Shown here: positions 1 to 8,350 of the stretch, piece after piece | Layout: every line of letters begins with the position of its first letter | How positions within the stretch are numbered: position 1 is the stretch's first letter | Origin: an uncultured Collinsella sp. | GTDB lineage: Bacteria; Actinomycetota; Coriobacteriia; Coriobacteriales; Coriobacteriaceae | DNA length: 44,176 bases | Assembly: GCA_900547345.1 (NCBI GenBank) | Contig: URGG01000004.1 | Location: 1 to 44,176, forward strand | Direction of reading: 5' to 3' | The notes under the pieces: generated by a model | Database searches by the model: none | What the model saw: only the letters and a program-made list of their open reading frames with translations | Told to the model about the DNA's origin: nothing | Program-made: the position numbers and the translations under genes

Positions 1-43
1 ATACGGACTGTTTGGCCGCCAAACGGCCGCAAACAGTCCGTAT
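1..43. terminator. 14-bp perfect hairpin downstream of the hydantoinase gene
   Basis: Bases 1-14 are the exact reverse complement of bases 30-43, with a 15-base loop. The hairpin lies 40 bases past the stop of the minus-strand hydantoinase gene, where a terminator is expected. Any T-run for that strand would lie to the left of base 1, outside the window, so termination cannot be confirmed. Confidence 0.5.
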
Positions 44-82
44 TTCACCGCAACTGCGGAGGGGAATCCGGTGATCTTCCTG

Positions 83-1450
83 CTAGCGGGGAACGTAGCG
101 GCCGGGTTGGGCTCCGGTGGGCTCGCCATCGCGCGCCACCAGCACACCGTTGACGTAGACGGCCTTGGCGCGGCCATGTGCCTCAAAGCCCTCGAGCGGC
201 GTGTAGTCCACGGCCTGATGCTGTGTCGCCGCGCGAATGGTCCAGCACGCCTGGGGATCCCACACGCACACGTCGGCATCGGAGCCCTCGGCAAGACAGC
301 CCTTGCGCGGATACATGCCAAAGACGCGCGCCGGGTTCTCGCTCATCAAGCGGCAGAGGTCCTCGGGGCCCAGCTGGCCCTCAAAGCTCGTGGCGATCGC
401 GACGGGACGATGCTCCACGCCGGGCCCGCCGTTGGGAATCGCGCGGAAATCGTCGCGCCCGCGGTCCTTTTGCCCGTGCAGGTTAAAGCTGCAATGATCG
501 GTTGCAATAGTATCGATCTCGCCGGCCACAAGCGCCTCGCGCAACGCGGCACGGTCACCGGCATGGCGCAGCGGCGGGCTCATCACATACTTGGCACCCG
601 CAAAGCCGTCCTCGCCCTGCTCCAGATAGCAGGTGTCGTCGAGCATCAGATACTGGGGGCAGGTCTCGACATAGATATTCTTCTGCCCGCGCGCTTTGGC
701 AGCACGGATGGCCTCGAGCCCCAGCTTGGTCGAAAGGTGCACCACGTTGACCGGAGCGTCCCCGGCCAAGTGCGCCAGATACAGCAGGCGGCTCACGGCC
801 TCACCCTCGCACACGTCCGGACGGCTGAGCGCATGTCCCTCGGGCCCATGAATCCCCTGCTCGTACACGCGCTTCTGCAGTTCATTCACCAACGTGCCGT
901 TCTCGCAATGCACGCACAGGATACCGCCCAGGCGCTTGAGCTCCTCGAGCACCTCGAGCGTCTCGGCATCGTCCAAGCGCAGGTGGTCATAGGCAAAGTA
1001 GGTCTTGAACGACGATACGCCCGCCTCGCGCATGGCCGAAAGGTCGGCGCGGTTGCGCTCGTTCCACTCGGCGAGTGCCATATGAAAGGCGTAGTTTGCC
1101 GTGCAGGTGCCGTCGGCGCGGCGATGCCACTCGGCCAAGGCATCGGGCATGGTCACGCCACGATCGGCCGTCGCGTAGTCCACGATGGTCGTCGTACCGC
1201 CGCAGGCAGCCGCGCGCGTGCCGGTCTCAAAGCTATCGGCCGTCCAATCCATGCCGGTCCAGCACTGCATGTGCGTGTGGCCGTCGATAAAGCCGGGAAA
1301 CACCCAGCAGCCCGTGGCATCCTCGACGGTATCGCTCTCGGCCGGCTCAATCGCCGCGGCGATCCGCACGATCTTATCGCCATCCATGGCAAGATCGGCA
1401 CGGCGAAGCCCCTGTGGCGTCACGAGCGCGCCGTTTTTGATGATGATCAT
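83..1450 (-). CDS. hyuA: Dihydropyrimidinase / D-hydantoinase family amidohydrolase (HyuA-like)
   Basis: This 455-residue protein belongs to the cyclic amidase branch of the amidohydrolases, which open hydantoin, dihydropyrimidine or ureide rings at a binuclear metal site. The metal motif GHTH places His58 and His60 near the N-terminus. Lys149 in SSFKTY is the expected carboxylated lysine bridge, and later HCEN, HLS and ATDH motifs supply the remaining ligands. The length is normal for the family. The start follows AAGGAG. It is the last gene of the ygeX-ygeY-ygeW-carbamate kinase-mocA run, 9 bases after the preceding stop. In the gut-bacterial uric acid cluster a HyuA homologue is one of the conserved members, so a ring-opening step in purine breakdown is inferred. 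The exact substrate cannot be read from sequence. Confidence 0.9.
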   Translation of the reverse strand: MIIIKNGALVTPQGLRRADLAMDGDKIVRIAAAIEPAESDTVEDATGCWVFPGFIDGHTHMQCWTGMDWTADSFETGTRAAACGGTTTIVDYATADRGVTMPDALAEWHRRADGTCTANYAFHMALAEWNERNRADLSAMREAGVSSFKTYFAYDHLRLDDAETLEVLEELKRLGGILCVHCENGTLVNELQKRVYEQGIHGPEGHALSRPDVCEGEAVSRLLYLAHLAGDAPVNVVHLSTKLGLEAIRAAKARGQKNIYVETCPQYLMLDDTCYLEQGEDGFAGAKYVMSPPLRHAGDRAALREALVAGEIDTIATDHCSFNLHGQKDRGRDDFRAIPNGGPGVEHRPVAIATSFEGQLGPEDLCRLMSENPARVFGMYPRKGCLAEGSDADVCVWDPQACWTIRAATQHQAVDYTPLEGFEAHGRAKAVYVNGVLVARDGEPTGAQPGRYVPR

Positions 1451-1459
1451 AATTGCTCC

Positions 1460-2074
1460 TTATTGATTTATGCAGTTGGCCACGCGATCAAAATACGAGC
1501 AGGCGGCGATATGCTCCGCTATGCGTCGCTGCCCCTTGGCGGTATCGACGTCCCACAGCTCGTAGGCACGCGCCTCGACCAGCACCACGTCGGTACGGCC
1601 CTTGAGGATCGAACCGCCGCCGTCCTTGCCCTCAAGACACATAAGTGCATCGAACAGTTCCGCCGGAAAGAGCACCGGGCTCGAAGGCTCACCGTTGCAC
1701 GCAAGACGCACCGGATGCTTGCGGCCACACTCGTCAAATGCACGAACCATAGCCTCAAAAGAATCCGAACTCACGAGCGGCTGGTCGCCCGGCAAAAAGA
1801 GGCAACCTTTCCAGTTGCGTTCGGCTCCCCACGAAAGGCCCGCACGGACGCTTTCGCTGCGCAGCTCGCCATCGTGCAGCACACACGGGCAATGCTTGTC
1901 CTCGCAAATCTGAGCGACCTCGGGCCAACGCGTCGAAACCACGACGTCAAAGCCCCGGGGAACCGAATCGATGGTCCGGGCAATCAGCGGCTCGCCATAG
2001 ATATCGGCGAGCATCTTGTTAGAGCCAAACCGCTTGCCCTCGCCCGAGGCCATAATCACGCAACCAAGTTTCAT
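1460..2074 (-). CDS. MocA/YgfJ-like molybdenum cofactor cytidylyltransferase
   Basis: The 204-residue protein has the nucleotidyltransferase signature near the N-terminus (MASGEGKRFGSNKML) and the PGDQPLV motif typical of MocA and YgfJ proteins. These enzymes transfer CMP to molybdopterin to make the cytosine dinucleotide form of the cofactor used by Mo hydroxylases. The natural client here is the XdhD-like enzyme at 15,120-17,897, and YgfJ is a known companion of the ygeW/ygfK/ssnA genes. A GGGGAGG site precedes the start. The gene lies between hyuA (9-base gap) and carbamate kinase (178-base gap with a terminator-like hairpin). Family membership is clear; CTP rather than GTP use is inferred. 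Confidence 0.85.
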   Translation of the reverse strand: MKLGCVIMASGEGKRFGSNKMLADIYGEPLIARTIDSVPRGFDVVVSTRWPEVAQICEDKHCPCVLHDGELRSESVRAGLSWGAERNWKGCLFLPGDQPLVSSDSFEAMVRAFDECGRKHPVRLACNGEPSSPVLFPAELFDALMCLEGKDGGGSILKGRTDVVLVEARAYELWDVDTAKGQRRIAEHIAACSYFDRVANCINQ

Positions 2075-2202
2075 CTCCGCAAACCTCCCCTGGCTGCCTT
2101 GGACGCCATAGTTGCTATACCCACCATACCAAGCTCACACTCCGTCGGAACAGGCATGCGCTCGTTTTTCCAGCGAACGCCCCTTGGCTCTCCATAGCAC
2201 AA

Positions 2203-2235
2203 AGGAGGGCGCCCCGCGACGCAGGGCACCCTCCT
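2203..2235 (-). terminator. Terminator-like hairpin after carbamate kinase
   Basis: AGGAGGGCGCCC at 2203-2214 pairs, with small mismatches, with GGGCACCCTCCT ending at 2235. On the minus strand the stem is followed by TTTGTG, a weak U-tail. It sits just past the carbamate kinase stop (2253) and before the mocA start, so mocA-hyuA may depend on readthrough or on their own promoter. Confidence 0.6.
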
Positions 2236-2252
2236 CAATGGTGCAGATATGC

Positions 2253-3203
2253 CTACTCAGCGTCGCCGGTAAACGTGGTACCGGTCTTGCCGGCAAGACC
2301 GTCACGCGCCTTCTCGAGCAGCGTGATGAGCGCCGTGCGGCCCGGCTTGCTCTCGGCAAACGTCGAGGCGGCCTGGACCTTGGGCAGCATGGAGCCACGA
2401 CCGAACTCGTTGGCCTCGGACAGACGCTTTACGTCAGCCGCAGTCAGCGTGTCGAGCCACTGCTCGTGGTCGGTGCCAAAGCCAATGGCAACCTTCTCCA
2501 CGGCCGTCAGGATAATCAGGGCATCGGCGTCGAGCTGCTCGGCGAGCTTCTCGGCCGCAAAGTCCTTATCGATGACGGCGGCAGCGCCCTTAAGGTGGTT
2601 GCCCTGGGCCTTGGTGACGGGAATACCGCCACCGCCGCAGGAAATCACCACGTGGTTGGACTCGACGAGCGACTTAATGGTGTCGAGCTCGACGATGTTC
2701 ACGGGCTTGGGCGAGGCAACCACGCGACGGAAGCCCTGCTTCTCGTCGTGGATGAACTGATAGCCGCGGTCGGCTTCCAGCTCCTTGGCCTCGGCCTCGC
2801 TCATCCACGGACCAATCGGCTTGACCGGGTCGGCAAAGGCCGGATCGTCTGCCGCAACCTCGACCTGGGTGAGCACGGTGGCGACACCCTTGTCGATATT
2901 GCGGTCGAGCATTTCCTCGCGCAGGGCGTTTTGCAGGTCATAGCCAATGTAGCCCTGGCTCATGGCGCCGCAAACGGACAGCGGGCAGGGAATGTACTTC
3001 TGAGGATTAGAACGCGTGAGCTCGGCCATCGCGTTGGCGATCATGCCCACCTGGGGGCCGTTGCCATGCACGACGACGACCTCGTTGCCTTCCTCGATCA
3101 GGTCGACGATGGCCTTAGAAGTCGTCTTGACGGCCTCCATCTGCTCGGGAAGGTTGGCGCCGAGGGCGTTTCCGCCCAAGGCGACAACAATACGCTTAGC
3201 CAT
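2253..3203 (-). CDS. arcC: Carbamate kinase (ArcC/YqeA type)
   Basis: The 316-residue protein makes ATP and carbamate from carbamoyl phosphate and ADP in the cytoplasm. The amino acid kinase fold is shown by ALGGNAL at residues 8-14, the VVHGNGPQVG loop, the SCGGGGIP loop and the DKD motif. The length matches carbamate kinases. It starts 14 bases after the ygeW stop, so it would be co-translated with the carbamoyltransferase-like protein, as in E. coli where yqeA belongs to the same gene set. The ribosome site is poor (GGGCTGAG region), which fits translational coupling. In purine catabolism it would be the ATP-yielding step. Confidence 0.95.
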   Translation of the reverse strand: MAKRIVVALGGNALGANLPEQMEAVKTTSKAIVDLIEEGNEVVVVHGNGPQVGMIANAMAELTRSNPQKYIPCPLSVCGAMSQGYIGYDLQNALREEMLDRNIDKGVATVLTQVEVAADDPAFADPVKPIGPWMSEAEAKELEADRGYQFIHDEKQGFRRVVASPKPVNIVELDTIKSLVESNHVVISCGGGGIPVTKAQGNHLKGAAAVIDKDFAAEKLAEQLDADALIILTAVEKVAIGFGTDHEQWLDTLTAADVKRLSEANEFGRGSMLPKVQAASTFAESKPGRTALITLLEKARDGLAGKTGTTFTGDAE

Positions 3204-3217
3204 TTCTCAGCCCAGCT

Positions 3218-4420
3218 TTAGGCCTGGAACCAACGGGCGGTGTTGCGCTCGTCGAGGGCCTTGAGGGTAGCGGCGGGATCGGCAACCTTCTGCAGGAACA
3301 TCATGGCAGCGATGGCGTACGGCTTGTAGCTGGCCTCCTTGTACATGCCCACGCGGTGCATGTCGAAGACGTCGGCGTTGACCTCGCCGTGCTCGCAGGA
3401 GACACCGGAAATATCGGCGGGCAGCGGATGCATAAAGATGGTGTCCTGGCCGTTGGCAGTCTTCTCCATGAGCTCGGTCGTGGAGCACCAATCCTGATGC
3501 GTAGCGTTCTGAGCGAGCAGCTCCTTCTCGAGCGCAGCGATGCCGGCGTCGTCGCCCTCGGCGTACAGGTTGGTACGCTTCTCCATGGCGGCAAACGGAG
3601 CCCAGCTCTTGGGGATCACGATGTCGGCGCCCTCGAAGGCCTCGGCCATGGTGCTGACCTGCTTAAAGGTGGTGCCGGACTCGGCGGCATAGCCCTTGGC
3701 GCGCTCGACGACCTCGGGCATGAGATCGTAGCCCTCGGGGTGAGCCAGGGTGACGTCCATGCCAAAGCGGGGCAGCAGGCTGATCAGCGACTGCGGGCAG
3801 GACAGCGGCTTGCCGTAAGAGGGCGAATAGGCCCAGGTGACGGCAACCTTCTTGCCCTTGAGGTTCTCGAGGCCGCCAAACTCGTTGATGAGGTAGAGCA
3901 TGTCAGCAGAGGACTGCGTGGGATGGTCGGAATCGGACTGCAGGGAGATGAGCGTGGGACGGTGATCCAGAACGCCGTCCTCGTAAGCCTGCTGGACAGA
4001 CTCGGAGACCTCGGCCATGTAGGCGTCGCCCTTGCCGATGTACATGTCGTCGCGGATGCCGATGACGTCGGCCATGAAGGAAATCATGGTAGCGGTCTCA
4101 CGGACGGTCTCGCCGTGAGCGATCTGGGACTTCTTCTCGTCCAGGTCCTGCAGCTCAAGGCCGAGCAGGTTGGCAGCCTTAGAGAAGGAGAAGCGCGTAC
4201 GGGTGGAGTTGTCGCGGAACAGGGAGACGGCCAGGCCGGAGTCGAAGATCTTGGACGAAACGTTGTTCTCACGCAGCTCGCGCAGGGCGTCGGCGACGAT
4301 GTAGAGCGCCTTGAGCTCATCGGTGGTCTTGTCCCAGGTGTGCAGGAAGTCGCTGCCGTACATACCCTTAAAATCGAGGCCGTTCAGCTGCTCGACGAGC
4401 TCGGTAAACTTGGCGTCCAT
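3218..4420 (-). CDS. ygeW: YgeW family knotted carbamoyltransferase
   Basis: The protein is 400 residues from the ATG at 4420, which follows AGAAAGGA. An upstream in-frame extension to 4606 lacks a ribosome site and is not family-like. The carbamoyl phosphate loop S72-T73-R74-T75-R76 is present, as are HPTQ and HPLP motifs of the aspartate/ornithine carbamoyltransferase superfamily. YgeW proteins are a distinct branch whose physiological amino substrate is not settled. Its place between ygeY and carbamate kinase suggests it runs toward carbamoyl phosphate, which the next gene product converts to ATP. It is one of the marker genes of the anaerobic uric acid cluster. Confidence 0.95.
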   Translation of the reverse strand: MDAKFTELVEQLNGLDFKGMYGSDFLHTWDKTTDELKALYIVADALRELRENNVSSKIFDSGLAVSLFRDNSTRTRFSFSKAANLLGLELQDLDEKKSQIAHGETVRETATMISFMADVIGIRDDMYIGKGDAYMAEVSESVQQAYEDGVLDHRPTLISLQSDSDHPTQSSADMLYLINEFGGLENLKGKKVAVTWAYSPSYGKPLSCPQSLISLLPRFGMDVTLAHPEGYDLMPEVVERAKGYAAESGTTFKQVSTMAEAFEGADIVIPKSWAPFAAMEKRTNLYAEGDDAGIAALEKELLAQNATHQDWCSTTELMEKTANGQDTIFMHPLPADISGVSCEHGEVNADVFDMHRVGMYKEASYKPYAIAAMMFLQKVADPAATLKALDERNTARWFQA

Positions 4421-4575
4421 GTAAATGTCCTTTCTAAAGGTGAAACGATCGCAATGAGTAGATGCGCTCCGGCATGCGCGTGTGGCTAGAACATGCAGAG
4501 CGCTATGACGAGGACCCGCCACCGTCGAGGAAGCATGGGAGATAACGACCGCGGGCCCCAAGTCAACAGGAGGCG

Positions 4576-4598
4576 CCGGGGGCATAAACTGCCCCCGG
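4576..4598 (-). terminator. Perfect 9-bp GC hairpin between ygeY and ygeW
   Basis: CCGGGGGCA at 4576-4584 pairs exactly with TGCCCCCGG at 4590-4598 around a 5-base loop. No T-run follows on the minus strand. It lies in the 201-base gap between the ygeY stop (4622) and ygeW start (4420). It could be a partial terminator or an mRNA-stabilising or processing hairpin. The rest of the gap shows no gene. Confidence 0.55.
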
Positions 4599-4621
4599 TT
4601 CAACAAGATCGAGGAATGGGA

Positions 4622-6007
4622 CTAGTCGATCTTGTTGTTGGTCAGACCGGCGCGGAACACGGTGGCATCGCCATCGGCCTGGCTCGGATCGTAGAGGTTC
4701 AGGGCAGCCACGTACATGGCGGCAGCGGTGACCAGGTCGTCCTTGTAGGTGACCTCGTTGGGAGCGTGTGCCTGAGACTCGGCACCCGGGCCAAAGCCCA
4801 CGCAGGGGATGCCATAGCGGCCCTGGATGGAGACGCAGTTCGTGGAGAAGGTCCACTTGTCGCACAGCGGACGACCGGTGCGCTTGTCCATGCTGGGCTC
4901 GCAGCCGATGCGCTCGTCACCGAACATGGCCTTGTGGGCGTCGACGAGGGCCTTGACGTGCGGAGCGGTCTCCTTGTTGATCCACGTGGGGAAGTAAGCC
5001 TCGGTCTCGTAGACCTCGCCGGTCCAGGACGGACGGTCGTACATGTACATGGAGACCTTCACGTCGTCGCCGTACTTCTTGGCGGCCGGCAGGTTACGGA
5101 TCTCGTCCAGGCAGGACTCCCAGGTCTCACCGGCGGTCATGCGACGGTCGATGGAGATGGCGCAGGAGTCAGCGACAGCGCAGCGGCTGGGGCTGGTGTA
5201 GAAGATCTGGCTGACGGTGCAGGTGCCGCGGCCCAGGAAGCGGGCGTCCTCGAAGTGCTCGGGGTTGTACTTGGGGTCGAGCATCTTGACGAGGCCCTTG
5301 ATGTCGGTCGACTCGTCGCAGCCGTTGTTGTTGAGAGCGCGGACGTCGGCGATGATGTCGGCCATCTTGTAGATGGCGTTGTCGCCGCGGTCGGGAGCGG
5401 AGCCGTGGCAGGAGGTGCCGTGAACGTCGACGCGGATCTCCATGCGGCCGCGGTGACCGCGATAGATGCCACCGTCGGTGGGCTCGGTGGAAATGACGAA
5501 CTCGGGCTTAATGCCGTCCTTGTTGTAGATGTACTGCCAGCACATGCCGTCGCAGTCCTCTTCCTGGACGGTACCGACGACCATGATCTTGTAGCCCTCG
5601 GGGATGAGGCCCATGTCCTTCATCATCTTGGCAGCGTAGGTAGCAGAAGCCATGCCACCCTCCTGGTCGGAGCCGCCGCGGCCGTAGATGATCTCGTCGG
5701 TCTCGTAGCCCTCATAGGGATCGGCATCCCAGTTATCGATGTTGCCGATGCCGACGGTGTCGATGTGGGAGTCGATGGCGATGATCTTGTCGCCCTCGCC
5801 CATAAAGCCCATAACGTTGCCCAGGCCGTCGACCTTGACCTCGTCATAGCCAAGGCTCTCCATCTCGGCCTTGATGCAGGCGACAACCTCGCCCTCCTCG
5901 CAAGACTCAGAGGGATGGCTAATCATTGCGCGAAGAAAACGCGTCATATCAGCACGATGAGACTCCGCAGCAGCCTTGATAGCGTCGAAATCGAGTTCTT
6001 TAGCCAT
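4622..6007 (-). CDS. ygeY: YgeY family M20 metallohydrolase
   Basis: The 461-residue protein is an M20 dinuclear zinc hydrolase of the selenium-metabolism-linked YgeY group. The first metal motif gives His81 and Asp83 (SHIDT), the bridging Asp lies in YGRGGSDQEGG, the catalytic Glu pair in QEED, and a further ligand in STEP. M20 enzymes cleave amide bonds, and in the purine cluster YgeY is expected to remove an N-acyl or carbamoyl group from a late intermediate. AAAGG lies 9 bases before the ATG. It lies between ygeX (gap about 75 bases) and ygeW (gap about 200 bases). Family assignment is firm and the substrate is inferred. Confidence 0.93.
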   Translation of the reverse strand: MAKELDFDAIKAAAESHRADMTRFLRAMISHPSESCEEGEVVACIKAEMESLGYDEVKVDGLGNVMGFMGEGDKIIAIDSHIDTVGIGNIDNWDADPYEGYETDEIIYGRGGSDQEGGMASATYAAKMMKDMGLIPEGYKIMVVGTVQEEDCDGMCWQYIYNKDGIKPEFVISTEPTDGGIYRGHRGRMEIRVDVHGTSCHGSAPDRGDNAIYKMADIIADVRALNNNGCDESTDIKGLVKMLDPKYNPEHFEDARFLGRGTCTVSQIFYTSPSRCAVADSCAISIDRRMTAGETWESCLDEIRNLPAAKKYGDDVKVSMYMYDRPSWTGEVYETEAYFPTWINKETAPHVKALVDAHKAMFGDERIGCEPSMDKRTGRPLCDKWTFSTNCVSIQGRYGIPCVGFGPGAESQAHAPNEVTYKDDLVTAAAMYVAALNLYDPSQADGDATVFRAGLTNNKID

Positions 6008-6081
6008 TGTTCATAACCTTTCAAACGAAGGAATCTACCTGTGAGGTGGCGGAGCGATACCTATTTACTCCGCCCCAACGA

Positions 6082-7296
6082 TTAGCAAGTGGGATATTCG
6101 CCTTCCCAAACAATGCGGCGATACTGGTCGGGATCGGTGTCGCCCTCGGTGGAGAAGCAGAGCACGGAGCTCGTCTTGTCCAGGCCGATGAGTTCCTTGA
6201 GCTCGGCGTACTCGGGATCGAGCATGAGAGTCTCGACCAGGCCGGTGGTCACAGCGCCGGACTCGCCGGAGATGACGCGCGGGTCGCCCTTCTCGGGAGC
6301 GCCCAGGGTGCGCATGCCGCGAGCGGTGACCCAGTCGGGGCAGGACACGAAGGCGGTGGCGTGGTTGCGCAGGATATCCCAACCCAGGATGTTGGGCTCG
6401 CCGCAGCACAGACCGGCCATGATGGAGGGCATGTCGCCGTCCACGATGCGCGGATCGCCGTCGCCGGCGGCAGCGCCCTTGTACAGGCAGGCGGCCGGAG
6501 CGCACTCGACCACGACGAAGGTGGGCGGGTTATCGGGATACAGGTTGGTGAAGTAGCCCACCACGGCGCCGGCGAGCGAACCCACGCCAGCCTGGACAAA
6601 CACGTGCGTCGGGCGGTTGATGGCCATCTCGCGCAGCTGCTCGGCAGCCTCGGAAGCCATGGTGCCGTAGCCCTCCATGATCCAAGACGGGATCTTCTCG
6701 TAGCCCTCCCAGGCGGTGTCCTGAACGATGACGCCGCGCTCGCAGGCGTCGGCCTCGGCGGCGGCCATGCGCACGCACTCGTCGTAGTTGACCTCTTCGA
6801 TGGTCACCGTTGCGCCCTCGGCGGCGATGTTATCGAAGCGGGGCTTGGTGGAACCCTTGGGCATGTGAACGACGGCCTTCTGGCCCAGCTTGTTGGCAGC
6901 CCATGCCACGCCGCGGCCATGATTGCCGTCGGTAGCGGTAAAGAAGGTGGCCTGGCCAAAGTCCTTGGCAAGCTGATCGGAGGTCAGGTAATCGAAGGTG
7001 CACTCGGCAACGTCCTTGCCGGTCTCGTCGGCAATGTAGTTGGCCATGGCAAACGATCCGCCCAGAACCTTAAAGGCGTTGAGGCCAAAGCGATAGCTCT
7101 CGTCCTTAACGCACAGGTTGGACAGACCCAAGCGCGCAGCCTGACCGTCCAGGCGGGCAAGCGGGGTGACGGTATATTGAGGGAACGACTGGTGGAAGGC
7201 GCGGGCCTTCTTCACGTGGTCGAGGCTCATGATTCCCAAGTGCTTGTCATCGCTCTTGGGCATCGTGTTGCCCGCCCACTGGATCTTATCGGCCAT
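6082..7296 (-). CDS. ygeX: 2,3-diaminopropionate ammonia-lyase
   Basis: The 404-residue PLP enzyme cleaves 2,3-diaminopropionate to pyruvate and two ammonia. Lys76 in GLNAFKVLGG is the expected Schiff-base lysine, and AGVGSLAGAV supplies a glycine-rich phosphate-binding loop. Fold type II spacing and length match E. coli YgeX (DpaL). The start follows AAGGAG. It is the first gene of the minus-strand operon, facing a divergently transcribed regulator across a gap with two identical-type palindromes. The reaction passes through 2-aminoacrylate, which makes the ridA gene at 25,617 a functional neighbour. YgeX is a marker of gut uric acid degradation. Confidence 0.95.
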   Translation of the reverse strand: MADKIQWAGNTMPKSDDKHLGIMSLDHVKKARAFHQSFPQYTVTPLARLDGQAARLGLSNLCVKDESYRFGLNAFKVLGGSFAMANYIADETGKDVAECTFDYLTSDQLAKDFGQATFFTATDGNHGRGVAWAANKLGQKAVVHMPKGSTKPRFDNIAAEGATVTIEEVNYDECVRMAAAEADACERGVIVQDTAWEGYEKIPSWIMEGYGTMASEAAEQLREMAINRPTHVFVQAGVGSLAGAVVGYFTNLYPDNPPTFVVVECAPAACLYKGAAAGDGDPRIVDGDMPSIMAGLCCGEPNILGWDILRNHATAFVSCPDWVTARGMRTLGAPEKGDPRVISGESGAVTTGLVETLMLDPEYAELKELIGLDKTSSVLCFSTEGDTDPDQYRRIVWEGEYPTC

Positions 7297-7388
7297 ACGG
7301 TGAACTCCTTAAGTCCTCTCTTGCCGGCCCCCGCATACGCGTTTCAGCCCATTCCCATTCATGCGACTGAACTTTTATGTGGATGCCA

Positions 7389-7403
7389 AACAAAAAGTTT
7401 GTT
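7389..7403. promoter_or_regulatory. Palindromic operator candidate, copy 1
   Basis: This is the perfect palindrome AACAAA-AAG-TTTGTT, 93 bases upstream of the ygeX start on the minus strand. A second copy with the same arms and spacer length lies 51 bp away, centre to centre. The shared arms in a divergent promoter region make a regulator-binding site likely; the neighbouring YheO/DauR-type protein is the obvious candidate. Confidence 0.65.
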
Positions 7404-7439
7404 AGCACTGTTCTATCACACTTTTTGATTGGCAAACCT

Positions 7440-7454
7440 AACAAATTGTTTGTT
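7440..7454. promoter_or_regulatory. Palindromic operator candidate, copy 2
   Basis: This is the perfect palindrome AACAAA-TTG-TTTGTT, with the same 6-3-6 architecture as copy 1. It lies 120 bases before the regulator start at 7574. A looser near-palindrome, TGTTTGCGAACA, occurs about 60 bases further right. The 51-bp centre spacing is close to five helical turns, which would put both copies on one DNA face. Confidence 0.65.
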
Positions 7455-7573
7455 GCCGTAATCGGTACTTTTTCGCCGCCGAACGGTCATGAATTGCCTT
7501 GTTGATGGATTTGTTTGCGAACAGATGTGGTTTATGGCAAAGTGTGCCCAAACTAATTTTTAGGAAGGCACCC

Positions 7574-8227
7574 ATGACCCCCGCACAGATTGAGTTTTAC
7601 AAGCGCCTCGCACACGGCCTGGCGCTCCAATTTGGCCCCAACTGCGAAGTCGTCGTCCACGATCTGGAGACCGAGGACGTGGACCACTCCATCGTAGTGA
7701 TCGAAAACGGCCACGTCAGCGGGCGCAAACTGGGTGACGGCCCCAGCCATATTGTGTTTGAGTCCATGCACGAGGGCAGCACCGACGTACACGACCGCGA
7801 GCCGTACCTCACTAAAACCACCGATGGCAAGCTGCTCAAGTCCTCGACCATCTTTATCCGCAACGACGAAGGCAAGCCCGTCGGCATTTTGGGCATCAAC
7901 TTTGACATTACGCTTATGAAGGCTTTTGAGCGCTCGCTCGACGCTTTCACCGGCACCGGCGGCACGGGCTATACCGAGCCCGAGCCCATTACCAAGAACA
8001 TCGGCGACCTGCTCGAGGACCTGCTGCACGAGTGCGAGCAGTTTGTGGGCAAGCCCGCGGCACTCATGACCAAAGACGAGCGCATTCGTGCCATTGGCTA
8101 CCTCGACCGTCGCGGTGCCTTCCTCATTTCCAAGTCGAGCGAGCGCGCCTGCGAGTTCTTTGGCATCTCCAAGTACAGCTTCTATAGCTACCTCAATGAG
8201 GCCAAGGCGGCGGCCGGCGACAAGTAG
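7574..8227 (+). CDS. YheO/DauR-type transcriptional regulator (PAS-like sensor + HTH), copy 1
   Basis: The protein is 217 residues from the ATG at 7574, preceded by AGGAAGG. The longer in-frame extension to 7499 overlaps the promoter region. The N-terminal ~115 residues form a YheO-like PAS domain (VVVHDLE, GRKLGD, GILGINFD), and the C-terminal ~60 residues form an HTH that begins MTKDERIRAIGYL and ends at SFYSYLNEA. Such proteins sense small metabolites. The gene diverges from ygeX over two palindromes, so it probably controls the ygeX-hyuA operon and itself. A paralogue at 24,848 has the same position relative to the permease operon. The ligand is unknown; urate, xanthine or diaminopropionate are possibilities. 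Confidence 0.88.
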   Translation: MTPAQIEFYKRLAHGLALQFGPNCEVVVHDLETEDVDHSIVVIENGHVSGRKLGDGPSHIVFESMHEGSTDVHDREPYLTKTTDGKLLKSSTIFIRNDEGKPVGILGINFDITLMKAFERSLDAFTGTGGTGYTEPEPITKNIGDLLEDLLHECEQFVGKPAALMTKDERIRAIGYLDRRGAFLISKSSERACEFFGISKYSFYSYLNEAKAAAGDK

Positions 8228-8310
8228 GCACTCGCCTGGATTGCCCCTCCCCTTTTGGGCGCGAGTTCTGGAAAGCACGAATCCAAGACCGAGCAGCTTG
8301 GGAAGTTCCA

Positions 8311-8316
8311 TATAAT
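8311..8316 (+). promoter_or_regulatory. Consensus -10 box for the membrane protein gene
   Basis: TATAAT lies 35 bases before the ATG at 8351. No good -35 hexamer is visible 17 bases upstream, so this is a candidate only. Just before it, ACTCGC and GCGAGT flank a GCCC/GGGC hairpin (about 8232-8266) that may end the regulator transcript. Confidence 0.45.
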
Positions 8317-8350
8317 CGATGTCATTAGTATTTCGAAAGGATGGAACAGA

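Noticed and set aside
71..2197. A 708-residue plus-strand reading frame opposite hyuA and mocA
   Set aside because: It is an antisense shadow of two clear genes in GC-rich DNA, with no ribosome site or family resemblance.
3218..4606. Longer YgeW start at 4606
   Set aside because: The 62 extra residues are low-complexity, lack a ribosome site and overlap the intergenic hairpin; the ATG at 4420 has AGAAAGGA.
7500..7530. Third operator copy TGTTTGCGAACA
   Set aside because: It differs in arms and spacer from the two perfect AACAAA-N3-TTTGTT sites, so I do not count it.
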